Of a stretch of 64,000 nucleotides of DNA, positions 1-8,820 are shown in pieces (position 1 is the stretch's first letter; the number at the start of each line of letters is the position of its first letter). Below the pieces are notes generated by a model. It did no database searches and was not told the origin of the DNA. It saw nothing but the letters and a program-made list of their open reading frames with translations. Location of the stretch: contig NZ_RKIC01000013.1 in assembly GCF_003755185.1 (NCBI RefSeq), positions 216,823 to 280,822 of the forward strand. Direction: 5' to 3'. The position numbers and the translations under genes are program-made. The DNA comes from Frigoribacterium sp. PhB24. GTDB taxonomy: Bacteria; Actinomycetota; Actinomycetes; Actinomycetales; Microbacteriaceae.

Positions 1-505
1 GCCCGACCAGGCTCATCTCGCCCCGCAGGACGTTGACCAGTTGTGGCAGCTCGTCGAGCGAGTGCCTGCGGAGCACGCGACCGACCCGGGTCACCCGAGG
101 GTCGACGCGGAGCTTGAAGAGCGGCCCGTCGGCATCGTTCGCCTCGGGGAGGATCGTGGCCTCGCGACCGCGGTCGTGCATCGACCGGAACTTGAGCATC
201 TCGAAGGTCCGGCCGTCGAGACCGCAGCGCACCTGGCGGTAGAGGACCGGGCCCGGGCTGTCGAGTCGGACGGCCAGGGCGACCAGGACGAGGGCGGGAG
301 CAAGGACGGTCAGGGCGGTGAGGGCGCCGACGACGTCGATCGCCCGCTTCGTGCGACGGGCGGCGACCCGTCGGACCGGGGGAACCAGCGAGGTGACGCC
401 CGGACCGTGGGTGTCGCGCCCGTGGTGGCGGTTCGGTCTGCCGCGCCCGGAGGAGGGGCTCCACGTGCTCGCGGGTGCGGACACGGGTCTCGTGGTGATC
501 GTCAT
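1..505 (-). CDS. Sugar transferase (undecaprenyl-phosphate glycosylphosphotransferase), 3' end outside window
   Basis: The minus frame reads into the window edge, so the C-terminus is missing. It carries the bacterial sugar-transferase core: a K-R-A-I-D-V-V-G-A start of the domain, one membrane helix rich in A/L/V, then 'SPGPVLYRQ', 'MLKFRSM' and 'RRHSLDELPQLVNVLRGEM', the family signatures. Such enzymes move a sugar-1-phosphate from a nucleotide sugar to undecaprenyl phosphate at the membrane to start exopolysaccharide or glycan synthesis. The usual N-terminal multi-helix region of long WcaJ-type proteins is absent or very short, so it resembles the short type. The start at the ATG of 505 is the best in-frame choice, but no clear Shine-Dalgarno site supports it. 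Confidence 0.85.
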   Translation of the reverse strand, partial: MTITTRPVSAPASTWSPSSGRGRPNRHHGRDTHGPGVTSLVPPVRRVAARRTKRAIDVVGALTALTVLAPALVLVALAVRLDSPGPVLYRQVRCGLDGRTFEMLKFRSMHDRGREATILPEANDADGPLFKLRVDPRVTRVGRVLRRHSLDELPQLVNVLRGEMSLVG

Positions 506-622
506 CGGTGTGCTCGGCGTCTTTCGTCTCGTCCACGGTCGGCCAAGGGGCGATCATGAAAATATCACATCGAAATGAGCCATGACGGTAAAGCTGTCGG
601 CGGTAGCGTCTACCATCGCGAC

Positions 623-1585
623 ATGGACCAGCTCGAGGACGCCGGCGCCGCTGCTGAGGGGGGCGCCCGCCACCTCGGCACCGTCTACTCGTCGGTGCAC
701 CCGGTCGACGTCCGGGCCACGCTGCGGCCCCTGAGCCGCGGCTCCGGCGATCCCTCGTTCCGTGTCGTCGGCGACCGGATCTGGCTCGCCCTGCGCACGC
801 CGGCGGGCGAGGCGACGCTGTGCGTGTCGGCGAGCCGCGCCTCCTCGTCCGTCCGCGCGGACGCGTGGGGGCCGGGTGCGGACTGGGCGATCGAGCACGT
901 GCCCGAACTGCTCGGTCGGGGCGACGACTGGTCGGGGCTCGACGTCACGGCGAACGCGTTCCTCGCCGACGCCCACCGGCGTCAACCGGGGCTACGCCTC
1001 ACCCGCACCAACCTCGTGCTGCAGGCCGTCGTCCCGGCGATCCTCGAGCAGAAGGTGACGAGCGTCGAGGCCTGGCGCGCGTGGCGGCAGCTCGTGCGTC
1101 GTCACGGCACGCCGGCGCCCGGTCCGGCACCCGAGGGGCTCGTCGTGCCGCCCGACGCCCAGGGCTGGCGTCGCGTCCCGAGCTGGGAGTGGCACCGGGC
1201 GGGCGTCGGGCCGCAGCGGTCGGCGACCGTCATGCGGGTCTGTGCCGTGGCGCCGGCTCTCGAGCGCACCCTGTCCGTCGGTCGCGGCGGCGACGAGGTG
1301 GCGCGGCGTCTGCGATCGATCCCCGGTGTGGGCGTCTGGACCGCCGCAGAGACGACCCAACGGGCGCACGGCGACCCCGACAGTCCCAGCGTGGGTGACT
1401 ACCACCTGCCCGCCGTCGTCGGGTGGGCGCTCGTCGGCCGGCCCGTCGACGACGACGGCATGCTCGAACTGCTCGAGCCGTGGCGTGGCCATCGCGAACG
1501 CGTCATGCGGCTGATCACCGGAAGCGGGTTCTCGAAGCCGAGGTTCGGCCCGCGCATGACCATCCAGGACCACCGCTTCCACTGA
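623..1585 (+). CDS. DNA-3-methyladenine glycosylase II-like protein (AlkA/HhH-GPD family)
   Basis: Base-excision repair glycosylase of about 320 residues. The helix-hairpin-helix is visible as 'SIPGVGVWTAAE', followed by 'VGDYHLP', whose Asp is the catalytic residue position of HhH-GPD enzymes. 'LEQKVTSVEAWRAWR' matches the 'ILeQq' helix that opens the domain. The N-terminal 110 residues are the variable AlkA-like region. I chose the ATG at 623 over an in-frame ATG at 575. There is no ribosome site at either, and a leaderless transcript from the 'tagcgt' box about 15 bases upstream is possible. It is divergent from the sugar transferase and convergent with the MarR gene. One copy of the AGGAGGCGCG word lies inside the gene (836-845, minus orientation). 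Confidence 0.85.
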   Translation: MDQLEDAGAAAEGGARHLGTVYSSVHPVDVRATLRPLSRGSGDPSFRVVGDRIWLALRTPAGEATLCVSASRASSSVRADAWGPGADWAIEHVPELLGRGDDWSGLDVTANAFLADAHRRQPGLRLTRTNLVLQAVVPAILEQKVTSVEAWRAWRQLVRRHGTPAPGPAPEGLVVPPDAQGWRRVPSWEWHRAGVGPQRSATVMRVCAVAPALERTLSVGRGGDEVARRLRSIPGVGVWTAAETTQRAHGDPDSPSVGDYHLPAVVGWALVGRPVDDDGMLELLEPWRGHRERVMRLITGSGFSKPRFGPRMTIQDHRFH

Positions 1586-1639
1586 GGTGTCCGCCGATCG
1601 GGTTCTCCCGTCCGCCCCGGCTCGACGAGGAGGCGCGGG

Positions 1640-2110
1640 TCAGCTGTGGACGTCGGGTGACGCGTCCGTGCCGATCGCCTCGAGCACGCGACCCGAGAAG
1701 GCCTGGACGACCTCGGCGTCCGCGCCGAGGACGTCGGCGAAGTACTTCTTGATCGCGGCCGTGTGCCCGCGGGTCGCGGCGAGCATGGCCCGACGTCCGT
1801 CCGGGGTCAGCTCGACCCAGGTACCGCGTGCGTCCGACGCGCACTCGGTGCGACGGACCAACCCCCGACGCTCCATGCGGGTGACCTGGTGGCTGACCCG
1901 GCTCTTCTCCCAGCCAATCTGCTCGGCGATGTCGCGGACGCGCGAGCGTCGGTCGCTGCTCCGGCCCAGGCCGACGAGGATCTCGTACTCGGGGGCGGAG
2001 ACGCCCGAGTCGCTCTGCAGGCGGAGCTCGAGGGCACGGTCGAGGCGACGTCTCATGACGTAGAAGGAGTCCCAGACGACCCACTCCTCGTCGGTGAGTT
2101 CGTCGGCCAT
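1640..2110 (-). CDS. MarR-family transcriptional regulator
   Basis: Small DNA-binding regulator of 156 residues with the winged-helix core of MarR proteins: 'SAPEYEILVGL', 'VRDIAEQIGWEKSRVSHQVTRM' as the recognition helix, then the 'RRGLVRR' wing and 'DARGTWVELTPDGR'. The start at the ATG of 2110 is preferred because upstream codons lack family similarity. It is transcribed divergently from the PutA-like gene (41 bp between starts), so it may control that gene and itself, which is inference. The ligand is unknown. A copy of AGGAGGCGCGGGT (1628-1640) abuts the stop codon. Confidence 0.88.
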   Translation of the reverse strand: MADELTDEEWVVWDSFYVMRRRLDRALELRLQSDSGVSAPEYEILVGLGRSSDRRSRVRDIAEQIGWEKSRVSHQVTRMERRGLVRRTECASDARGTWVELTPDGRRAMLAATRGHTAAIKKYFADVLGADAEVVQAFSGRVLEAIGTDASPDVHS

Positions 2111-2151
2111 TCGCCCAGTGTAGGGACGGTGGCGCAGCATATCCTCGACCC

Positions 2152-5100
2152 ATGTCCGATGTGCACGCCGACGAAGTCACGCAGCAGACCATCGAGACAG
2201 CCCGCCGCTGGTGGGATGCCGCGCGTGCCGCCCCGGTGCAGGGTCCGGCCGCTCGTCTGGCCGAGGTGCTGCGCGACCCCCGAGGGCTCGAGTTCGCCCG
2301 TGACTTCGCCGATCGCGTCGTCCGGCCCGAAGACGACAGGGCGGCGGCGTCCGCGCTCGACGCGCTCAGCCGACGGACGCCGGCCCTGCTGCCCTGGCAC
2401 CTCCGGGCGGCGATCTCGTTCGGCGGGGGCTTCGGCCCGCTCGCACCCAAGCCGATCATGCCGGTCGCCAGGCGGACGCTACGGCACATGGTCGGGCACC
2501 TGCTCGTCGACGCTCCACCCGAGAAGCTCGCGCAGGCCCTCACGGGTCTCCGCGGCGACGGCATCCGGCTCGACCTGACGGCCTGGGGGCCGACGGTGTC
2601 GGGTCCGACACGGGCCGAGCGGCGAGTCGCCGCGGTCCGGGCGCTGATCGAGCGGCCCGATGTCGAGCGCGTCACGACCACCGTGCGCGAGCTCGTCGGC
2701 CCGACCTCGCCGTGGGCCTTCGACGAGACGAGCGATCTGGCCGTGTCGCGGCTCGGGCCCCTGTTCGAGCTCGCGGCGTCGTCGGGCACCCTCCTCACCC
2801 TCGGCGTCGACCGGCACGCCGACGTCGACCTCACGATCGACGTCTTCACGCGACTGCTCGACCGGCCCGGGCTCGAGTCGGCCACGGCGGGCATCGTCGT
2901 CCAGTCGTACGTCCCCGAGGCGCTCGACTCGCTGCGACTGCTCACCGACTGGGCCCGGGCCCGGGTCGACCGGGGCGGCGCTCCGATATCGGTCAGGCTG
3001 GTGAAGGGCGGGTCGCGTCGTGACGAGATCGTCGACGCACGGCTCCACGACTGGCCAGTCGTCACGTTCGAGGCGAAGCACGAGACCGACGCGAGCCACC
3101 TCCGGTTGGTCGACTTCGCCCTGCGGCCCGAGAACGCCGCGGTCGTCCGGGTCGGATTCGCGGGGCACGACGTCTTCGACCTGGCCCGAGCCGTCACGGT
3201 CGCCCGCCGACACGGCACCGACCACCTGCTCGACGTCGAGATGTGGCTGGGGTCGGCGCCCGGTCTGGCCGAGGTCGTCCGCTCCGAGCTCGGTTCCCTC
3301 GTCCTCCAGGTGCCGGTGATCGACCCCGGCGAGTTCGACTCCGCCGTGCGACACCTGGTGGGCCGGCTCGACGCGCTCGCCGACCCCGAAGGGTTCCTCT
3401 CCAGCACCCTCGACGTCGACCACGAGGCGGCCTTCGCCCGAGAGGCCCGCCGACACGACCGAGCCGTCGCGACCGTGGGCGAGCTGCCCTCCGCGCCTCG
3501 CCGTCGACGAGACCGGTCGGGCCCGCTCGACGAGGGCCCCGACCACGTCGTCGACTTCGTGGCCGAAGCCGACACCGATCCCTCACTCGACGGCAACCGG
3601 AGGTGGGCTCGGGGTGTGCTCGGGCGCGCCCGACGGTCGGTCGCGGGCGTCGAGACCGCCGACGCGGCACCCTCCCTCGGGGCCGGCGCACTCGAGGACG
3701 GAGCCCTCGAGGCGATGTTGACCCGCGCCTCCGCTGCAGGGGTGGCGTGGGCCGGGCAAGATCCCGAGACCCGTGCCGAACTGCTCGACCTCGCGGGTCG
3801 CGAGCTCGCCCTGCGGCGCTCGCGACTCGTCGAGGTGTCGATCAGCGAGTACCGCTCGACCCTGTCCGAGGCCGACCACGAGGTCGGTGCGGCCGTCGAC
3901 TCGGCGCACCGGCTGGCGGCCCTGACCCGAGACCTCGCGACCGTCGAGACGGCCGAACACCGGCCCGCGCGACTCACGGTCGTCGTGCCCGACCTCGTCA
4001 CTCCCGTCGCCAGCACGGTCGAGGGGGTGCTCGCGGCATTCGGCGCCGGCAGCGCGGTCCTCGTCCACCTGCCGCGCAGTCGGCGGCGGGCGGTCGCCGT
4101 CGTCGCAGAGGCACTCTGGGCGGTCGGCGTGCCCGAATCGCTCCTGGCCCTGGTCGTCGCCGACGACCCCGACCACGAACGGGCCCTGCTGACGCACCCC
4201 AGGGTCGACCGGGTCGTCGCCCACGGCTCGATCGAGACGGTCGTCGGCCTCCGTGACGTGCGCCCCGACCTCGACCTCGCCGTGCGTACCCCCGGGGTCA
4301 CCTCGCTCGTCGTCACCCCCTCGGCCGATCTCGAGCTCGCGGCCGCGGACGTCGTGGCGAGCGTCGTCGACCACGCCGGCCGGGGTCACGGCGCCCTCGA
4401 CCTCGTGCTGGCCGTCGGCTCCGTCGGTCACGGTGAGACGTTCCGGCGCCTGCTGCGCGAAGCCTTCGACGCGGTCGTCGTCGGCCCGGCCGACGCCGTC
4501 ACCACCGTGATGGGGCCGCTCGACGGGCCTCCGACCGGGTCCGAGCTCGACGTCCTGACCGTGCTGGGTCCCGGCGAGTCCTGGCTGGTCGAGCCACGCC
4601 CCCTCGACGAGACCGGGGCCCTCTGCTCGCCGGGCGTGCGCGACGGCGTCGACCCGCGGGGTGCCTTCGCCTCCGGTCCGCACGCGGTTCCCGTCGTCGG
4701 CCTCGTCGTCGTCGAGACCCTCGCCGACGCCGTCGCGGTGCAGAACGCAGAGAGCGGTGGTGACGTCGCCGGGCTGCACTCCCTCGACGTCGACGAGATC
4801 GACGAGTGGCTGCACACCGTGCGGGCGGGCGACCTCGTCGTCGGTGGGCCGACGACCGGGGCGCGCGTGCGGCGAAGGCCCACCGGCGGGTGGGGACGAC
4901 GGGCCGTCGGCCGTGGCCTCAAACCCGGCGGGCCGAACGCGCTGGTCGGGCAGGGGGCCTGGCGCCACCGGCCCCACGACCCGCGCCCCTCCCTGCGTCT
5001 GCACGACGTGTCCGAGGGGGTCACCCGCCTGGTCGACGCGGCCCGACCGACCCTCTCGTTCGAGCAGTTCGACTCGCTGCGCACGGCGGTCGAGAGCGAT

Positions 5101-5757
5101 CAGCGCGCCTGGCAGTCCGAGTTCGGCCTGGCCCGGGACGTCACCGCCCTCGTGGTCGAACGCAACGTGCTGCGCTACCGCCCGCACCCGGTCACGATCC
5201 GGCTCTCCTCGGGGGCCGACCCGGCGGCGCTCGTCCGACTCGTCGCCGCCGGCGCACGGGCCGGGTCGACCCTGACCGTCAGCTCGGCCGTCCCGTTGCC
5301 GGCCGGTCTCGTGAACCTGTGGCGCGCCTCCTCGTCCCCGGTGCGTGTGCGCGACGTCGTCGTCGAGAGCGACGAGGCCTTCGTCGCACGGGCCGCCGCG
5401 GGGGTGCTGCAGCGTGACACGACCGAGGCGGAGGGTCCGGACGTGCTCGACCTGCTCGCCGAGGCGGCCGGGGGCGCGCGCGCGTCCGACGACGCCGGAC
5501 GGGTCGACGACTCGAGACCCGACCCGTCGCCCGAGGCCGTCGGCGCCTACCGCGGCCTGCGGGTCCGACTCATCGGCGGAGATCCCGCGGCCCTGGCCCG
5601 GGCGGTGCAGGGCAGCCCCGACGTGACGATCGTCGCGGGCGAGGTGACCGAAGAGGGGCGCGTCGAACTGTTGACGTTCGTGCGCGAGCAGTCGGTCTCG
5701 CTGACGGCGCACCGGTACGGTCGCCTCGACCCGGCACTGGCCGACCTGCGGCTCTGA
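2152..5757 (+). CDS. PutA-like bifunctional proline/P5C dehydrogenase homologue, apparently catalytically degenerate
   Basis: At 1201 residues this has the full length and segment order of actinobacterial PutA: proline dehydrogenase barrel (about 150-430), aldehyde dehydrogenase (about 490-950) and the C-terminal PutA tail ending 'REQSVSLTAHRYG'. Landmarks such as 'VRLVKG', 'PWAFDE', 'GPGESWLVEPR', 'AGLHSLD' and 'KPGGPN' align well. Key residues do not. The barrel's paired arginines (YLxRRLxE in active enzymes) read 'HLVGRLDA'. The ALDH 'GHAGQKCSA' catalytic-cysteine motif reads 'DHAGRGHGA', with no Cys, and the E-x-G-G-K-N motif is missing. Active PutA oxidises proline to glutamate. This copy may instead be a pseudoenzyme or regulator. 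It neighbours MarR and Lrp regulators. Confidence 0.85.
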   Translation: MSDVHADEVTQQTIETARRWWDAARAAPVQGPAARLAEVLRDPRGLEFARDFADRVVRPEDDRAAASALDALSRRTPALLPWHLRAAISFGGGFGPLAPKPIMPVARRTLRHMVGHLLVDAPPEKLAQALTGLRGDGIRLDLTAWGPTVSGPTRAERRVAAVRALIERPDVERVTTTVRELVGPTSPWAFDETSDLAVSRLGPLFELAASSGTLLTLGVDRHADVDLTIDVFTRLLDRPGLESATAGIVVQSYVPEALDSLRLLTDWARARVDRGGAPISVRLVKGGSRRDEIVDARLHDWPVVTFEAKHETDASHLRLVDFALRPENAAVVRVGFAGHDVFDLARAVTVARRHGTDHLLDVEMWLGSAPGLAEVVRSELGSLVLQVPVIDPGEFDSAVRHLVGRLDALADPEGFLSSTLDVDHEAAFAREARRHDRAVATVGELPSAPRRRRDRSGPLDEGPDHVVDFVAEADTDPSLDGNRRWARGVLGRARRSVAGVETADAAPSLGAGALEDGALEAMLTRASAAGVAWAGQDPETRAELLDLAGRELALRRSRLVEVSISEYRSTLSEADHEVGAAVDSAHRLAALTRDLATVETAEHRPARLTVVVPDLVTPVASTVEGVLAAFGAGSAVLVHLPRSRRRAVAVVAEALWAVGVPESLLALVVADDPDHERALLTHPRVDRVVAHGSIETVVGLRDVRPDLDLAVRTPGVTSLVVTPSADLELAAADVVASVVDHAGRGHGALDLVLAVGSVGHGETFRRLLREAFDAVVVGPADAVTTVMGPLDGPPTGSELDVLTVLGPGESWLVEPRPLDETGALCSPGVRDGVDPRGAFASGPHAVPVVGLVVVETLADAVAVQNAESGGDVAGLHSLDVDEIDEWLHTVRAGDLVVGGPTTGARVRRRPTGGWGRRAVGRGLKPGGPNALVGQGAWRHRPHDPRPSLRLHDVSEGVTRLVDAARPTLSFEQFDSLRTAVESDQRAWQSEFGLARDVTALVVERNVLRYRPHPVTIRLSSGADPAALVRLVAAGARAGSTLTVSSAVPLPAGLVNLWRASSSPVRVRDVVVESDEAFVARAAAGVLQRDTTEAEGPDVLDLLAEAAGGARASDDAGRVDDSRPDPSPEAVGAYRGLRVRLIGGDPAALARAVQGSPDVTIVAGEVTEEGRVELLTFVREQSVSLTAHRYGRLDPALADLRL

Positions 5758-5795
5758 CCGCCCTGCGGCTCTGACCGCCCTGCGGCTCTGACCGC
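5745..5795 (+). repeat. 17-bp tandem repeat, three exact copies over the putA-like stop codon
   Basis: The unit cctgcggctctgaccgc occurs at 5745-5761, 5762-5778 and 5779-5795 without a mismatch. The first unit contains the TGA stop of the PutA-like gene. The others lie in the short space before the convergent Lrp/AsnC gene. The perfect identity suggests a recent slippage duplication. Confidence 0.97.
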
Positions 5796-5807
5796 GCAGG
5801 GGTGCCG

Positions 5808-6245
5808 TCAGGCCGAGCGCCGGCTGATCAGCTTCGACAGGACGATGGCGCTGCGGGTGTGGTCGACGTTCGGGGCGTTGCGCACGCGTTCGAGCGCCTC
5901 TTCGAGCGAGGGGATGTCGCGGCTGCGCATGTGGACGATGGCGTCGGCGCTGCCGGTCACCGTGCCGGCGTCGACGACCTCGGGCACCGTGCCGAGGATT
6001 CGTTGCAGTTCTTGGGGTGAGACGGTGCCGCGGCAGAACAGCTCGACGTAGGCCTCGGTGCCGAGCCCGTCGACGGCCGGGTCGACCTGCACCGTGAACC
6101 CCTTGATGACCCCGTCCGCCACGAGACGGTCGACGCGGCGCTTCACCGCCGAGGCGCTGAGCCCGACCGAGGCGCCGATGTCGCCGTACCCGGCGCGGGC
6201 GTTCTGCCGCAGGAGGTCGATGATGCCGTAGTCGAGATTGTCCAC
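5808..6245 (-). CDS. Lrp/AsnC-family transcriptional regulator
   Basis: A 145-residue protein of the feast/famine type: N-terminal HTH ('IIDLLRQNARAGYGDIGASVGLSASAVKRRVDRL', residues about 8-42, with the recognition helix at 'SASAVKRRV') and a C-terminal RAM ligand-binding domain ('VDAGTVTGSADAIVHMRSRD', about 90-115). It is divergent from the dimethylargininase-like gene and convergent with the PutA-like gene. Lrp proteins commonly sense amino acids and control adjacent arginine or proline catabolism. The gene order makes this the likely role here, but the effector cannot be read from sequence. Confidence 0.92.
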   Translation of the reverse strand: MDNLDYGIIDLLRQNARAGYGDIGASVGLSASAVKRRVDRLVADGVIKGFTVQVDPAVDGLGTEAYVELFCRGTVSPQELQRILGTVPEVVDAGTVTGSADAIVHMRSRDIPSLEEALERVRNAPNVDHTRSAIVLSKLISRRSA

Positions 6246-6347
6246 GGCCTGACCTTACGCTATTAAACTGCGTTACAGCTGATAAATACGCAAGAAAAGT
6301 GCGTGAGAGCCCCGCCTCGTGCGCGGCGGCGATGTGACACTGTTCCG
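6246..6347. promoter_or_regulatory. Divergent AT-rich control region between lrp-like and ddaH-like genes
   Basis: The stretch at about 6255-6300 (cgctattaaactgcgttac, then gctgataaatacgcaag) is strikingly AT-rich against its surroundings and contains several TTA/TAA-rich half-sites, as expected for an Lrp-type operator with overlapping divergent promoters. The exact boxes were not resolved. Confidence 0.55.
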
Positions 6348-7226
6348 GTGAGCCTGACGATCGAACCTTCCGACCTGCCCGACACGACCACCCGACGGGA
6401 CTCCGCACGTGTGGCGAGCCACCGCACCATCTTGATGTGCCGACCCGAACACTTCACCGTCAGCTACAAGATCAACCCGTGGATGGACCCCGCCAAACCG
6501 ACCGACACCTCGTTGGCGCTGGCCCAGTGGCAGACCCTGTACGACACCTACGTCGGCCTGGGATTCGACGTCGAGCTTATCGACCCCGAGGCGGGCCTAC
6601 CCGACATGGTCTACGCGGCCAACGGCGGCTTCGTCCTCGACGGCATCGCCTACGGTGCCCGCTTCACCTACCCCGAGCGCCAGGCCGAGGGCCCGGCCTA
6701 CATGCGCTGGTTCGCCTCGGCCGGCTTCGAGGTCGCCGAGCCCGTCGAGACGAACGAGGGCGAGGGCGACTTCCTGCTGGTCGGCGACGTCATCCTCGCC
6801 GGGACGGGTTTCCGCACCGACTCTAGCTCGCACGACGAGGTCGCCCGGGTCTTCGGCCGGGAGGTCGTCAGCCTCACCCTGGTGAACCCCAGCTTCTACC
6901 ACCTCGACACGGCCATCGCCGTCCTCGACCCCGAGCCTGTGGACGGCCGTCACACCATCGCGTACCTCGAGAGCGCCTTCGACGACGCCTCGCTCGCGAT
7001 CCTGCGGCAGCGTTTCCCCGACGCGATCCTCGTCAGCGAAGAGGACGCGGCCATCCTCGGCCTCAACTCGTACTCGGACGGCTACAACGTCGTCATCGCC
7101 GCCCGGGCGACCGGATTCGAGCGGCAGCTGCGCGAGCGCGGTTACAACCCCGTCGGCGTCGACCTCTCGGAGCTGCTGCTCGGCGGTGGCGGCGTCAAGT
7201 GCTGCACCCTCGAGTTGCGTCGCTGA
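6348..7226 (+). CDS. ddaH: Dimethylargininase-like amidinohydrolase (DDAH family)
   Basis: Amidinotransferase-fold enzyme of about 292 residues. 'LPDMVYAANGGFV' and 'EGEGDFLLVGDVIL' are the substrate-carboxylate and guanidine-binding segments. 'SFYHLDTAI' supplies the catalytic His and 'GGGGVKCCTLELR' the catalytic Cys near the end. Family members hydrolyse N-omega-methylated arginines to citrulline, and related actinobacterial enzymes may act on arginine or ornithine derivatives, so the substrate is uncertain. The GTG at 6348 is chosen because it begins the conserved reading 'SLTIEPSDL'; an in-frame GTG at 6303 is possible. It is divergent from the Lrp regulator. The ornithine aminotransferase (rocD) often found next to this gene is not present here. 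Confidence 0.85.
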   Translation: MSLTIEPSDLPDTTTRRDSARVASHRTILMCRPEHFTVSYKINPWMDPAKPTDTSLALAQWQTLYDTYVGLGFDVELIDPEAGLPDMVYAANGGFVLDGIAYGARFTYPERQAEGPAYMRWFASAGFEVAEPVETNEGEGDFLLVGDVILAGTGFRTDSSSHDEVARVFGREVVSLTLVNPSFYHLDTAIAVLDPEPVDGRHTIAYLESAFDDASLAILRQRFPDAILVSEEDAAILGLNSYSDGYNVVIAARATGFERQLRERGYNPVGVDLSELLLGGGGVKCCTLELRR

Positions 7227-7229
7227 GCG

Positions 7230-8747
7230 TCAGGCCGGCGGCCGCGCGAAGAGGTAGACGACGCTGCGACCGGTGCGGTGCTCCTGCCGGATCACGTACC
7301 CCTGGTCGCGCAGCTGGCGCAGGTCGGCCTCGCTGAGCACGTCGACCGAGAGGCGGGCGATCCACACGCGGTCGACCGACGCCAGTCGGTCGGCCAGCTC
7401 GACGGCGTCGTCCTCGTCGTCGAGCCGCAGGGTCACGTCCGAGTACGAGCCCGAGGGCAGTCCCGATCGCACGAACGCGACGTCGTCGAGCTCGGCGAAG
7501 CGCTCGGGGTACGCGTAGATCGCCTGGCGGGGGCGTGTCGACACGGTACCGGTCGCATCGAGCAGGAACGCGTCGCCGGGGCGGGCCTGGCTCTCGATGT
7601 AGCTCGAGAGCTGCGAGAGGTCGCTGCCGCCCCCCTTGCCGGTCGGCAGTCGCTGCAGCACGTAGGTCGGGACCGAGCCCGCGACCAGGAGGGCGACGAG
7701 GGCGATGCTGATCCAGCGCCTCCTGAAGCCGGTGACGGCCACGGCCAGCAGCAGGCACATGCCCGGGGCCGAGAAGGTCACCAGCCTCGACGTGTACACC
7801 GGCGACAGCACGAGTCCCAGCACGAGCAGCAACCCCGCGGGTGCCGCGACCCAGAGCGCGCCGAGCAACACGACGCTGCCCGGCGTGCGTGACCGGTCGC
7901 GCAGGCGCGTCCCGAGCAGGATCAGCAGGATCGCCGAGATCACGGCGAATGCCAGCCCCGTGACGAACCACGGTTCGACCAGGACCGTCCACCAGGTGAC
8001 GTCGGCCCCCGTCGACGGATCGGCCACCCCGAGGAGGCGCGAGCGCTCGGCGAGGACCGTCCCGATGACCGGGGCGGTCGCGAACAGCGCGGCCCCGGTC
8101 GAGACGGACCAGCCGAGGAGGCGGTGGCGGGCTCCACGACGTCGGCGCTGTGCCGGCGCCAGGAGCAGGAACACGCCGTGGACGACGATGATCAGGCCGA
8201 GGGGGACGAAGGTCGCGATCGACCCGGCGAGGACCGCGCCGTACCCGATCCACCAGCGTCGGCGGTGACGTCGGGACGCCACGAGGAGCAGGACGGTCAC
8301 CCAGACGGCCAGCGCGGCCGACAGCGCGTAGGGGCGGGCCTCGGCGGCCTCGAGGGTGAAGCGGGGCAACACCGCGTAGAGCGCGGCGGCCAGCAGGGCC
8401 GTGCGACGGGTCGTCAGCATGCGCGTGAGGACGAGCACCCCTGCGGCCCCGGCCCCTACGAACACGGCCGAGGGGAACCTCGTGGCCACCTCGGCGTCGC
8501 CGAAGGCTCCGACCCAGACATGCATGAGGAGGTAGTAGACCGTGTGCACCGCGTCGCGCTGGTCGACGAAGGCCAGCAACTGACCGAGGGGCAGGCGTGC
8601 CACCTGCAGCGTCGTCGCCTCGTCGCTCCAGTACGAGGGCACCCAGCTGAAGGCCGCCCCGACCAGCAGGGCCGCGAGTCCGGCGACGAGCGGGTCGAGC
8701 CAACGGCTGCGGAGGGGGACGACGGCGGGGTCGTGGCCGATGCTCAC
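7230..8747 (-). CDS. GT39-like integral membrane glycosyltransferase (mannosyltransferase type)
   Basis: A 505-residue protein with roughly a dozen hydrophobic segments. The first loop after helix 1 contains 'SYWSDEATT', matching the acidic D-E pair at which polyprenyl-phosphate sugar donors are used by GT-C enzymes (GT39/ArnT-like). 'LEAAEARPYAL' is the second conserved loop. A soluble C-terminal domain of about 110 residues follows the last helix. It probably transfers a sugar from a lipid carrier at the outer membrane face; the acceptor is unknown. It is convergent with the ddaH-like gene (3 bp apart), and no partner gene is linked. Confidence 0.8.
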   Translation of the reverse strand: MSIGHDPAVVPLRSRWLDPLVAGLAALLVGAAFSWVPSYWSDEATTLQVARLPLGQLLAFVDQRDAVHTVYYLLMHVWVGAFGDAEVATRFPSAVFVGAGAAGVLVLTRMLTTRRTALLAAALYAVLPRFTLEAAEARPYALSAALAVWVTVLLLVASRRHRRRWWIGYGAVLAGSIATFVPLGLIIVVHGVFLLLAPAQRRRRGARHRLLGWSVSTGAALFATAPVIGTVLAERSRLLGVADPSTGADVTWWTVLVEPWFVTGLAFAVISAILLILLGTRLRDRSRTPGSVVLLGALWVAAPAGLLLVLGLVLSPVYTSRLVTFSAPGMCLLLAVAVTGFRRRWISIALVALLVAGSVPTYVLQRLPTGKGGGSDLSQLSSYIESQARPGDAFLLDATGTVSTRPRQAIYAYPERFAELDDVAFVRSGLPSGSYSDVTLRLDDEDDAVELADRLASVDRVWIARLSVDVLSEADLRQLRDQGYVIRQEHRTGRSVVYLFARPPA

Positions 8748-8794
8748 GAGGGCGACCCGCAGTGCCCGTGCGCGGGCCGGCCGTTAAACGAGTC

Positions 8795-8816
8795 AGGCCC
8801 CGCCTGAGCGGGGCCT
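8795..8816 (-). terminator. Rho-independent terminator for the tRNA cluster
   Basis: The 9-bp perfect stem aggccccgc/gcggggcct with a 4-base loop lies just past tRNA-Phe in the minus direction and is followed by a short T-containing run (gactcgttt). Confidence 0.75.
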
Positions 8817-8820
8817 TCTG

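Noticed and set aside
1515..4316. Very long minus-strand frame opposite the PutA-like gene (933 codons), and similar ones at 3583-6408, 12964-15273, 24677-28057 and 28278-31061
   Set aside because: Compositions are dominated by Arg/Ser/Ala/Gly or Asp/Val/Leu with no domains. They mirror strongly supported genes on the other strand and are open only because of high GC.
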